Positions 13,001 to 21,629 of a DNA stretch of 64,000 bases are shown here, one piece after another. A program made the translations under genes and the position numbers. Location of the stretch: assembly GCF_000003815.2 (NCBI RefSeq), contig NC_049981.1, positions 14,651,543 through 14,715,542 of the forward strand. Direction: 5' to 3'. Below the pieces are notes generated by a model. That model had not been told where the DNA came from. It searched no databases and saw only the letters and a program-made list of their open reading frames with translations. Source of the stretch: Branchiostoma floridae (lineage: Eukaryota; Chordata; Leptocardii; Amphioxiformes; Branchiostomatidae). The stretch's first letter is position 1. Each line of letters opens with the position of its first letter.

Positions 13001-16000
13001 AAGGTCACACACCAGGGGGCCCAAAATTGACCTTGACCTTCGTCTTCCCAACCCCTACCCGCATACCAAATATCATCGTAGTCCATCAAGAGATTCTCAA
13101 GTTATGCTGACCACACTATGCGGACACACAGACACACACACACACACACAGACACACACACAGACACACTCAAAACTATACCTCCATTTTTTCATGGAGG
13201 TAAATATAACCTCCATGACATTTCATGGAGGTAACTAATGTTGTTCTGTTGTAAATTGAACTACATGCACATGTATTCTAATACTGTAACAGTACTTAGT
13301 AAGTGCAGCTAGACCGTCGCCAAGTGTATAGTCACTTCGTTTGATTTGTCTTATTTCCTTGCCATTGAAAAGTTTACTTTCTTTTTAATTCGGCGAGCTT
13401 TTAATACTGTGGAATGACAAAAGCTCAGTTCAGTTGGCGTGCTTGTGGGTGGGTCGGAGGCGTGACATGGGCTTTTCATGGGCATTTCCATGACGTCATC
13501 AGGTAGCAGTGCCGCTATTGGTCTGTCGATGTCGCGCGTTCACATGTAGTTCACGTGCGTGACCATATACTGGCTCGTAATCATGGACGCCACGGTGTGA
13601 ATCATGTATGCTCATGTATATGTTCATGTGATGTAAGAATAACCAAGGAGGTTGAAATAACTTTCACGGCTATCTATTCACCAATTGCCGGGAGATACAA
13701 GAGCAAGGTCGCTCAATGTGAGTTGTATCTAACGTTATACGAAGTTCAACAAAAAACTGTACATTCTGCGCACCGATGACAAATGGCCAAAGAAACAAAG
13801 CATCGTCTTCCTCCCTTTGAGTACGTGACTGTATAGTATACTAGACTATTAAACTGACTTCCAAGTTCACCTGCTTATCATTCCTCAGCCTGACACTAGG
13901 CATTGAGCAGAGACCGTAGCCCAGTACAAGAGCGGCGGAGGTACCTACATACCAAAAATCATGAAAATCCGTTGTTCCCTTCTTGAGTTATCCTCTTCAG
14001 AAGTTTTTGACAAAAATACCCCTGCTATCCCAAAACTAGACGCTAGGGGGCCCAAACTTATGTCACTTCTTCCTGAGCACAAGAGCTATCTAATACTCAA
14101 ATATCGTGACCATAGCATGTTCAGAACACCGAAATAGCAAAACCAGAAGTTGCGCTGCAGTACCAAGGGGAGCCGCTAGGGGGCCCCAAATCCAATCATT
14201 TCCAGCTTTCATCACACCCTACCAACACACCAAGTATGAAACCAATCCATCCGACCGTTCTTGAGTTATCTTGTTAACACACAGACACACAGACACACAC
14301 AGACAAACGCAGGGTAAACTAGAGTTCCACGAACACATACCTTTGCCAAATAAACCAGGTTTGTTATGTAGAATGATGTCTGCAGACAAATGCGCTACTC
14401 ATTTCATTTTCTTTATAATTATATGCTTGGAGTTGGTTTATAAAATTTCGGCATTCATTATGCAAATTAGATCCCAAGTTACAATTAATTGATATCAAAT
14501 TGTATCAAGCATTACTTAAGCTATCAGCATACCAAAAATCATGATGATCCTTTGATCCATTCTCTTTCAAAGTCTTTTAATACACCTCTTACTCTCTTCC
14601 CTCTTTCTCAGTTACATATGTGACAACTTTGATGAAAGTACTATAATGGAATGCAGTGGATTTATTAACTTTTCCTAATCAATTATGCAAATTACCTGTT
14701 TTTTTGCATAATAAGTATCACATTATATAAGTCTTCACTTGGGCTATCTACATGCCAAAAATCATGACGATCCGTCAACACGTTCATATTTTCTCATTAA
14801 TTATGCAAATGAGATCATCATTTGCATGATAAATATGTATTAACATTTCTCTCTTTCTCAGCTACATATGTGACAAGTTTTAAAGTCCTATCATGGAATG
14901 TAGTGAATTCATAAAATATCCTCATTAATTATGCAAATTAGCTGTTGATTTGCATAATTGGTATCTCATTATGTAGGTCTTCACTTACGCTACCTACATA
15001 CCAAAAAACATGATGATCCGTCAACATGTTCATATTTTCTCATTAATTATGCAAATGAGGTCATCATTTGCATAATTGATATCTATCGACATTTCTCTCC
15101 TTCCCAGCAAGTTTGACAAGTTTGAAAGTCCTATCATGGAATGCAGTGGATTTATGAATTTTCCTCATTAATTATGCAAATTAGCTGTTGATTTGCATAA
15201 TTAGTATACCATTATGTAAGTCATCACTCATTCTATCTACATACCAAAAATCATGACGATCCGTCAACACGTTGTAGAGTTATTCTCGTCCAAAGTTTGA
15301 AAGGAAACCGGCGCCTGCAGTTCCAAAAAAGCCGCTAGGGGGCCCAAACTCACAGCACTTACTCTCTGCCTCAAGGACTATCTACCACTCAAAAATCATG
15401 ACCACAGCACGTCCAGAACACGAGATATAAAAAATTGAGTTTCCGCTGCAGTACCTTAGCAAGCCGCTAGGGGGCCCATTATCGAACTTGACCTTCGTTT
15501 TCCCGACCCCTACCCACCTACCAAATATCATCGGGATCCATCCAAGGCTTCTCGAGTTATGCTGTTAACACACAGACACACAGACTCACAAGCCCAAAAC
15601 ATAACCTTAGCCATTCTGGCAAAGGTAAATATAACCTCCATGACATTTCATGGAGGTAATAAAATCTAAAACATGTCACCCAATCCCAGAAATCCTCAGA
15701 GGCGCCAGAGTAGTGGTGACTGGCTGCAGTACCGGTGTGGGGGAGCAGGTGGCGTATCAGTATGCAAGACTTGGTGCCAAAGTTGTCATCACGGCCAGGA
15801 GGGAAGAGCGACTTAGAGAGGTAAAACATAGCAGATAAACTTTTGCAGGTTTAGTAAGACCATCATATTATTTCTGCTCCGCCCGGTATTTGTCCAGGTT
15901 GTAGCTAAGATGAAGGACCTGGGAGCCCAGGAGGCCATCTATGTAGCAGGAGACATTATTTCTGGTCCATCCTGTATTTGTCCAGGTTGTAGCTAAGATG

Positions 16001-18286
16001 AAGGACCTGGGAGCCCAGGAGGCCATCTATGTAGCAGGAGACATTATTTCTGGTCCACCCTGTATTTGTCCAGGTTGTAGCTAAGATGAAGGACCTGGGA
16101 GCCCAGGAGGCCATCTATGTAGCAGGAGACATTATTTCTGGTCCATCCTGTATTTGTCCAGGTTGTAGCTAAGATGAAGGACCTGGGAGCCCAGGAGGCC
16201 ATCTATGTAGCAGGAGACATTATTTCTGGTCCACCCTGTATTTGTCCAGGTTGTAGCTAAGATGAAGGACCTGGGAGCCCAGGAGGCCATCTATGTAGCA
16301 GGAGACATTATTTCTGGTCCATACTGTATTTGTCCAGGTTGTAGCTAACATGAAGGACCTGGGAGCCCAGGAGGCCATCTATGTAGCAGGAGACATTATT
16401 TCTGGTCCATCCTGTATTTGTCCAGGTTGTAGCTAAGATGAAGGACCTGGGAGCCCAGGAGGCCATCTATGTAGCAGGAGACATGGGGAAACCAGAGGAC
16501 TGTGAGAGGACCATCCAAACAGCAAGCGACAAATTGGGTACGTAACTAGAAAGGCAACAAATCCGTGAAAATGCAGATTTTTCTCTCCATAGCCTTTGAC
16601 AAGCTACTCGCATGCAATACTATACCATTAGGCTCATCCTATATTATTGTGTGAGAGGAAAAATATCTATTTATTTCTTTTCTGTCTGTCACATCCAGGT
16701 GGCCTCGACTACATCATACTGAACCACTGGGGGTCTTCACACAAGAGGGGCAAGTTTCCCAAAGTGTGGGACGCTGACCCGGACATGGACTTCCTCGCTG
16801 ACTACACTAACATAAACTACCTCAGCCACGTCAGGCTCGCATCACTGGCACTGCCTATGTTGAAGAAGAGTCAGGGAAACATAACCGTCGTCACCGGACT
16901 ACTCGGTTCGTAGCTGTTGGTTTAGATTCTTCTTTCCGAAGAGAAACATCTCCGTAACCTTCGCCAAGAAGGTTATGTTTTCAGCGCTGTTTCCCGGAGA
17001 TTTTGACTGAGCAGTACATCTCGAAAAGCTTAGGCGAATCTGTATGATATTTGGCATATGCATAGATGCCGTCAAAGCAATGAAATTTTATGATGGGCCC
17101 TCTTGCGGCTTTCTATGGTATTGCATCAGAAGTTCAATATGCTATTTCTATCTATAGAAACGTTATATAATTGTGTCCAGTGATGATAACTTAATGGGCA
17201 TACAGGTATTTAAACTTTAGATTTTAGATTTTTCACTTTAATTATGTTGTACATATTGTGCTTTTGGTCTACAACTTCAAACCTTTTGAATTTGTTTGAA
17301 ACATACCATTTTTTTGCATGTCACTTTATATTAGGTAAAGTTCCAAATCCGACGTTCACGTTCTACACCGGAGCGAAGTTCGCCCTGGACGGCTTCTTCA
17401 GTTCTTTGCGGTGTGAGATGAAGCCGCACAACGTGTCCATCACTCTGGCCGTGCTGGGATCTGTGGACACTGAAGGACTGAGGGGGGCCATACAGGTAGG
17501 ATTGTTTCAGCTCTATCTTCTACGTCATTTTTGTTTACCAGGATAAAAAAGTGAGCCCAATTTGCTATATTAAGGACGCCGAAGCTTATCCTAGCTTCTG
17601 TGCCATTTTGGTGTACTAGGATCAAAAGTAGGTCATTACGACCAGACACAATGAAATCATACAAGGACGTTGAAAGGCTAAAATGAGGCAAATATATATC
17701 ATACTGGTAAAATAAACAGTTTGTTGCTGATGCCAGGTTTACACTATAGATGTACTATCAATCTCATTTCGGTGAATCAGGATCAACAGTGGACCCAACA
17801 TGCCCCCCTGTGGTACCCGAAATACACTAGTCCTAGAACTTGTTTTTTTACATGTTCCAATCACGAAGAGTCATGTTATATTCACTGCTGCCTAAAATGG
17901 CTGTCGTTGTCTTGAAATGTGTGTTGTATAGCTCTGCTACTTCCTAAGACATGGGCGTCTGGCGAGATGAAATTAAACCTACATTTTTTGCTGTACATGC
18001 TACTGTATAAAAAGCTATTTAGGTTATCATAACAATTTCTTTCGCAATTAAAGCATGTTGTAGTGTACCATACATGTTTCACTAAGTTATCTCCTGATTG
18101 TCGCACTGACAGGATCTGGGAGAGTCAGCTCGAGAGTACTTCATGAAGACCGTGGCACAGCCCCAAGATACTGCCAAAGTCATTATCGAGGGAGCCACCT
18201 TGCGGAAAAGGGAAATATACCACCCGTCCTACACCAGAGCAACATGCATCTTACGTGCCATCGCCCCTTCTATTGTCGAGAAATAA
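4059..18286 (+). CDS. HSD11B1L: Short-chain dehydrogenase, hydroxysteroid 11-beta-dehydrogenase 1-like, 291 aa
   Basis: Exons 4059-4149, 15690-15820, 16426-16537, 16699-16905, 17335-17495 and 18113-18286 join in phase (1,0,1,1,0) to 876 nt. Every junction has GT/AG except the exon-4 donor, which is a weak GTTCGT. Residues 1-23 form a hydrophobic anchor like that holding 11-beta-HSD1 in the ER membrane. TGCSTGVG (41-48) is the Rossmann cofactor loop, ILNH (118-121) follows beta-4, Tyr191 and Lys195 (YTGAK) are the SDR catalytic pair, and FALDGFF follows. The family oxidises or reduces steroid-type carbonyls with NADP(H). Odd points: the residue 13 before Tyr191, where 11-beta-HSD1 has its catalytic Ser, is Gly178 (VVTGLLG). 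Exon 3 is the last unit of a 7-copy tandem array. Intron 1 is 11.5 kb and packed with repeats. Family assignment is firm; HSD11B1L versus HSD11B1 is less so. Confidence 0.88.
5005..5047 (+). CDS. Candidate alternative first exon of the HSD11B1-like gene
   Basis: ATG in a good context (gccaagATGa) opens 14 codons, MSRMFRVASQAASL, plus one base before a GTGAGA donor. That phase (1) is the same as the ER-anchor first exon at 4059-4149, so both can splice to 15690 and give Glu at the junction. The short peptide is basic, serine/alanine-rich and lacks acidic residues, unlike the hydrophobic anchor it would replace; that is the composition of a mitochondrial presequence or a soluble form. No transcript evidence is available, so chance remains possible. 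Confidence 0.4.
5511..6550 (+). repeat. CTAGAG/ACCTCCATGA repeat family, copy 1
   Basis: Begins ctagagttcggcgacctcat and runs through several blocks of attaattatgcaaat, two 'gacaaaaacgcccctgc' blocks, and a CACAGACA microsatellite. It ends 'aaacgcagggtaaa' exactly where copy 2 starts, without the 3' hairpin. It lies in intron 1 of the SDR gene. No coding capacity is conserved; the ~62-codon open frame in it is an incidental stop-free stretch. Confidence 0.85.
6554..7644 (+). repeat. CTAGAG/ACCTCCATGA repeat family, copy 2 (full length)
   Basis: Complete element of about 1.09 kb: 5' end ctagagttcggcgacctcat, followed at once by acctccatgaaaa; internal octamer-rich blocks; a CA/GACA microsatellite at about 7560-7610; and a 3' terminal hairpin acctccatttttt/catggaggt. 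The layout (subterminal inverted repeat, microsatellite near the 3' end, terminal stem-loop) resembles non-autonomous Helentron-type elements. The class is inference. Confidence 0.85.
8352..8506. other. Assembly gap, 155 N
   Basis: Run of N inside the 3' part of the LINE, covering the C-terminus and stop of ORF2. Confidence 0.99.
8507..10589 (-). CDS. LINE ORF2: reverse transcriptase and C-terminal zinc-binding region (partial)
   Basis: About 690 codons are open without interruption. In order: reverse transcriptase with the DFEKAFDKLRW block, the RGVRQGCPLSP block, and a FADD catalytic centre (FADDSNF) in place of the usual YADD; a thumb-like region ending near NGGLGL; and a C-terminal CAHCEEVETIRHLFWDCP stretch fitting the CCHC zf-RVT pattern. 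The start of the RT and the expected AP endonuclease are lost in the gap to the right, and the C-terminus is lost in the gap to the left. The absence of stops over 2.1 kb suggests a recent insertion. The single open frame that appears to begin at 10720, across the gap, is an artefact of the gap. Confidence 0.9.
10590..10689. other. Assembly gap, 100 N (size likely arbitrary)
   Basis: Exactly 100 N between LINE ORF1 and the reverse transcriptase. The missing ORF1 end, ORF2 endonuclease and RT fingers need far more than 100 bp, so this is a placeholder length. Confidence 0.97.
10690..11300 (-). CDS. LINE ORF1 nucleic-acid-binding protein (3' end lost in gap)
   Basis: Starts at the Met of MPRHKTNG (cat at 11298-11300); an in-frame upstream Met at 11351 lies in the element's 5' UTR. 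The N-terminus is basic and Ser/Thr-rich and contains CKSCGLGK. A heptad-like stretch of Leu/Ile and charged residues (about residues 50-130) looks like a coiled coil, followed by RRENLLFHNI, the start of an RRM-like domain as in L1 ORF1 proteins. This family binds the element RNA as a trimer and acts as a chaperone. About 203 codons are visible before the gap. Confidence 0.85.
12033..13233 (+). repeat. CTAGAG/ACCTCCATGA repeat family, copy 3, nearly identical to copy 2
   Basis: Matches copy 2 almost base for base from ctagagttcgg to the terminal catggaggta at 13202, except for scattered substitutions, microsatellite length and an 80-bp insertion at 12631-12710 that begins tgattgattgattgat. 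A second small hairpin, ataacctccatgacatttca tggaggt, follows at 13204-13233. The near identity implies recent transposition, duplication or gene conversion. Confidence 0.88.
13938..14320 (+). repeat. CTAGAG repeat family, copy 4 (3' half only)
   Basis: Begins 'ggtacctacataccaaaaat' and is almost identical to the 3' half of copy 1 (about 6173-6550), ending 'aaacgcagggtaaa' where copy 5 starts. The 5' half is absent. The repeated junction gggtaaa|ctagagtt between copies 1/2 and 4/5 suggests a fixed end sequence. Confidence 0.8.
14321..15658 (+). repeat. CTAGAG repeat family, copy 5, ACCTTTGCCA subfamily
   Basis: Starts ctagagttccacgaacacat, then acctttgccaaa, and ends with a matching hairpin ccttagccattctggcaaagg near 15605-15627, followed by the short acctccatgacatttcatgg hairpin. 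It contains at least four tandem blocks of 'ctcattaattatgcaaat'. It stops 31 nt before exon 2 of the SDR gene. Confidence 0.8.
15867..16484 (+). repeat. Seven-copy 88-bp tandem array spanning the intron 2/exon 3 splice acceptor
   Basis: Each unit has ~26 bp of intron ending tatttgtccag and 62 bp of exon 3 (from gttgtagctaag to ggagac). Acceptors fall at 15898, 15986, 16074, 16162, 16250, 16338 and 16426, a constant 88-bp step. Units differ by only a few bases; the catcc/caccc variant alternates, hinting at two-unit duplication steps. Only the last unit continues into the rest of exon 3. Confidence 0.95.
16957..17160 (+). repeat. Repeat remnant of the CCTTCGCCAAGAAGG type
   Basis: Starts ccttcgccaagaaggttatg, a short self-complementary end, and runs through 'gatatttggcatatgcatag' and 'gggccctcttgcggctttct', blocks that also occur near 45940-45970. 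It lies in intron 4 of the SDR gene. Confidence 0.55.
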
Positions 18287-18302
18287 TATATAGGAATACA
18301 TA

Positions 18303-19806
18303 ACTAGAGTTCAACGACCTCATACATTCACTGAACCCTTACAAATGATCAGATGAAATGTCCTAAAGATCTCTAAAGATCTGTCATGAGGTCCTTATTT
18401 GCATAAATCACGTAGCCTCTATCAGGCTCCACATGTTGAAAAACAGTGGGAATTGGCTTAATGTACACATAACACACCAGAGGAGATACCCAGCCAAAAA
18501 CAGTGCCATAGGAAGCAAAGTGCTTTGGTGTGTAATCTATCCTTTTTTGGCAGTTCTACTGTTTTCCATGGCCAGCAGCATGTGAAGCCTAATAGAGACT
18601 AAAGTTGATGGAGTTCCCCAATTCCCTAGGCCCTAACCAACTAATGCAAGTTGTCACTGTCAGGTTTATAGTTTAGAAAATATGAAATGAATACAGTTTT
18701 TTGGTATCATTTTAAACTGTAGTAGCTATCTATAGCTATTCTCTGTTTTTATAGCAAGGTTGGGTGAGGTAGAACAGTGTGGTATGCTGGGTAGTGGATA
18801 CTACAGTAAGATTTCCATGAAGTATAATTGGATAATTGCGTATTGAAGCGAGTGGAAGTTGTAAAGTCTTTAGATAAGATTAGAACTTATCAATCTGTTG
18901 GACTATAAGTGCATTTTGCAATTCATTTGTAGCAGGTTTAAAATAAAAATTACGAAACGAAGGAATGAATTCCCTAGAATTTCCTTTAAGTCGGAAACTA
19001 CGAATACGTCTACCAACACAGATTGTTATTCAATTCGCAAGTCATTATTTGAGAAATGTTTACGCAGCTGATTTCTGTATACCTTGAAACACCAATGGAG
19101 AACGTCAAACTATGAAGAATGTATTTCAATTGACTGGACACCATCTTCGAAGTCGAAGGATGTCAATGAGTTCTCATCAACCAACCACGTATCATATTTG
19201 CTCACTGAAGGTCGATATGCAATGATATGCAATGAGTGTTACTTAACATTACTGTGTACGTGTGTGAAAAAAAGTTCTGAAAATTGAATCTGAAAAGAAA
19301 TCTCATTGGGCGACTTTTTATGTTACAAAGCTGCTAGTGCTGGTGACCTTGGATATTACCCCACCGACTCTTTGTACGGCATGACATGCGGGCAAACATC
19401 GTTTAAGATCGTGACCAAGAAAATTCCAATTTACTTCATTGACGGCTCAATATGACTGCAAAGGTTTTCCTAAGATTTTTTTTTGGGGGGGGGGGGGGGT
19501 AATAATGCCCGCGATTTTGAATATCACGTTTGGTATTATTGCACAGTCAAGTGCAAAACACTTCAAATCTCCCAAAGACTTTCTCCCTCTATAATTTATA
19601 ACTATAATTTGTGGTGTGAAGCCTGGAGTGGTAACGGTTCATCACCGGCTTCTACTCGACATCTGAAGCTGTAATTCCCAGCCTTGTCATCAAGGGCAGG
19701 TTTCCTGTGTGAAGTAGCAATGGAGATTTACTTGAATGAATTCCATACCAAGTCAGATAAATCTATTAATACAAACAGAAACACCTTCTCACGGCCTGAC
19801 TGAAAT
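18303..19806. other. Intergenic, with a repeat 5'-end remnant at its left edge
   Basis: Begins actagagttcaacgacctca, a diverged 5' end of the CTAGAG family, 16 bp after the SDR stop codon. An octamer-type atttgcat lies near 18395. The rest shows no gene; there is a G-tract at about 19484-19499. Confidence 0.5.
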
Positions 19807-20112
19807 TACTTTCCAAGCAGAGGTTGAGTCGCTTAGATATAGTAGTAGTCGGAACAATTACACTGCCACTCCGCAAAAGTAAGAGGAGCGCCAGTGTAAT
19901 TTTTCCGACTACTACTATATCGGAAACCCTAAACTCCCGGCGCAGACTTAGCACCTTGGTACAAAACGCCCTGAATATGTCAAAGTGATAATAGATTTAA
20001 TAGGCTTGTGCCGTTCCGATCTGAAGCAAAGGTAAGAAGAGCGCCAGTGTAATTTTTCCGACTACTACTATATCTCCGCCACTCAACCTTTGCTTGGAGA
20101 GTAGACTGAAAT
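19798..20112. mobile_element. Long-hairpin MITE with 9-bp target-site duplications
   Basis: The element proper spans 19807-20103, bracketed by GACTGAAAT at 19798-19806 and 20104-20112. Its ends, tactttccaagcagaggttg and the inverse of caacctttgcttggagagta, are imperfect terminal inverted repeats, and inside them agatatagtagtagtcgg and its complement extend the foldback; a third copy of the gagcgccagtgtaattttt block lies in the middle. A 9-bp duplication is typical of Mutator-like elements. No transposase is encoded. Confidence 0.85.
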
Positions 20113-20402
20113 TGTTACTGCCTATACTGAGCTACACAGAAAAGTGGCATAGATTCAACGGTTTTCACAGACATGAAAAGCTTTAATGTATTAAAAGTGC
20201 AGACAGCTTTATACACTAGGCTGATGTGAGAATATTACAGATGCATTGCACATGTACGTTTGGTAATTCACTGTGTGAAAAAGTTTGCATTATAACGTTA
20301 GTGCATTTCCACAAATGAAAAATAGATTGACCCGTTTACTCAGAAGACCATCCCTATGTCGTCTTTGTGTCGTCAAGGACACCAGTTCTCTGTCACAACA
20401 GC

Positions 20403-21629
20403 CTATTCCTCTGAAAGGTGCGAGGCTTGTGCTTGTGTGGTGGCGCCATTCTGAAGGCGTGCAACATTTCCAAGTTCCAGGTGCTCGTCCTGTGGATTTT
20501 CTCGCATCACGGTTGCAAACATCCGATGGACATCTGTCAGTTTTTGCCGGAGTGTCCTTCTCAAGGGAGGTGTACGCACAACTGTTGTAATAGGGTTGAA
20601 TGCTGAGCTCAAACATACTGCTGCGACTAGAACATTCATACGAGGGCACATGTCCCTGTATGCATTACATATGGGGATGATCATAAATGTTATCAGCCAG
20701 AAGGTGAACACTACCACAATATGTAGTATTATTGTTTTTGCCCTCTGTTCACTTTCTTCAAGCTTCTTACTTGTTTCCTGATCAACACCCTTACTGTTGT
20801 GTCTAAGATCATTCCTCTTGGACATTTGGGGAGTCGGAGTGTTTGACTGCTGAGGTCTGTTTTTCTTCCGCCGTTTGATAACTATGTACACAATAATGTT
20901 TGTGAACAGCATGACGCTACCAAGGACAAACATTATAGATATTGTTATGATGAAGAATGCCATGGGGTAATATTTGATGCACTTTCCAGTGATCAAAGTT
21001 TGCATGTCTAGACAATTCCATCCCATACTGGGAGAGAAGCCAAGGAGTGAAAAACCAATCCACGAAAAACCCATAGCAGAGTACGTTATGCGTTTGATAT
21101 TGCCAGCATGGGTGCGGAAGAATATGGGATTGGTTACAGCGAGGCAACTGCTCACAGACAATATGGATAGAGCTGAAGCCGAAATCATCTGTGTAAATGC
21201 CATTAAATCAACAAAAGTCATCATAAAACCGTACTTCACACTGTGAAACACATGGCCCTCGGTGCGATACAGAAGTGCAATCCCGCTCAACAGGTCCGAC
21301 ATTGCCAGGTTTGCTAAGAAGAAGCAAATTGGTTTGAGGCGCTTCCGTGTTGCGATCATTCCCAAGAGGACCATAAGGTTCGTGGTGATTATGAAGATCC
21401 CTGTCAGCCAAAAGATGATGTCGATCCCTGTTCCCATATCAACAAAATCATACACAGAACACGCTTCGTGGGCCTGTTCGTACGGCACAGTTTTGTTCTG
21501 TACGTACCACCGATAGCAGGGAATCAACCCGTCAAAGTCGGGAACAGATGACTGATTGTTGTCCAACAGTTCGCCAAAGCTGTCGTTGACCATGTCTGAG
21601 CCGATTATACAGCCAGGGAAGCAAATCAA
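20403..21629 (-). CDS. Atypical class A GPCR, S1P/LPA-receptor-like, 408 aa, single exon
   Basis: Seven hydrophobic segments in one open frame. The N-terminus has sequon NKT (45-47) and cysteines 38 and 57. Asn84 (TM1) and Asp112 (TM2, NLAMSD) are the usual anchors, and SMGWNC (201-206) in the second extracellular loop is the hallmark of the S1P/LPA (EDG) receptors. The E/D-R-Y/H triplet ending TM3 is replaced by Ser-Ser-Cys (160-162), TM6 has FWLI (310-313) with Trp but no Pro, and NPxxY in TM7 is NPITT (345-349). The third intracellular loop is long and basic (RRKKNRPQQ). The start is uncertain: Met1 or Met13. The frame is otherwise intact, so this looks like a divergent gene rather than a pseudogene; coupling to G proteins is in doubt. 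Confidence 0.82.
   Translation of the reverse strand: MICFPGCIIGSDMVNDSFGELLDNNQSSVPDFDGLIPCYRWYVQNKTVPYEQAHEACSVYDFVDMGTGIDIIFWLTGIFIITTNLMVLLGMIATRKRLKPICFFLANLAMSDLLSGIALLYRTEGHVFHSVKYGFMMTFVDLMAFTQMISASALSILSVSSCLAVTNPIFFRTHAGNIKRITYSAMGFSWIGFSLLGFSPSMGWNCLDMQTLITGKCIKYYPMAFFIITISIMFVLGSVMLFTNIIVYIVIKRRKKNRPQQSNTPTPQMSKRNDLRHNSKGVDQETSKKLEESEQRAKTIILHIVVVFTFWLITFMIIPICNAYRDMCPRMNVLVAAVCLSSAFNPITTVVRTPPLRRTLRQKLTDVHRMFATVMRENPQDEHLELGNVARLQNGATTQAQASHLSEE

Noticed and set aside
13480..13500. CRE palindrome tgacgtca as an intronic promoter
   Set aside because: A single 8-mer without a nearby exon or other core elements is expected by chance in 64 kb.
15867..16484. CRISPR-like array
   Set aside because: Units are contiguous with no unique spacers, contain exon sequence, and the genome is eukaryotic.
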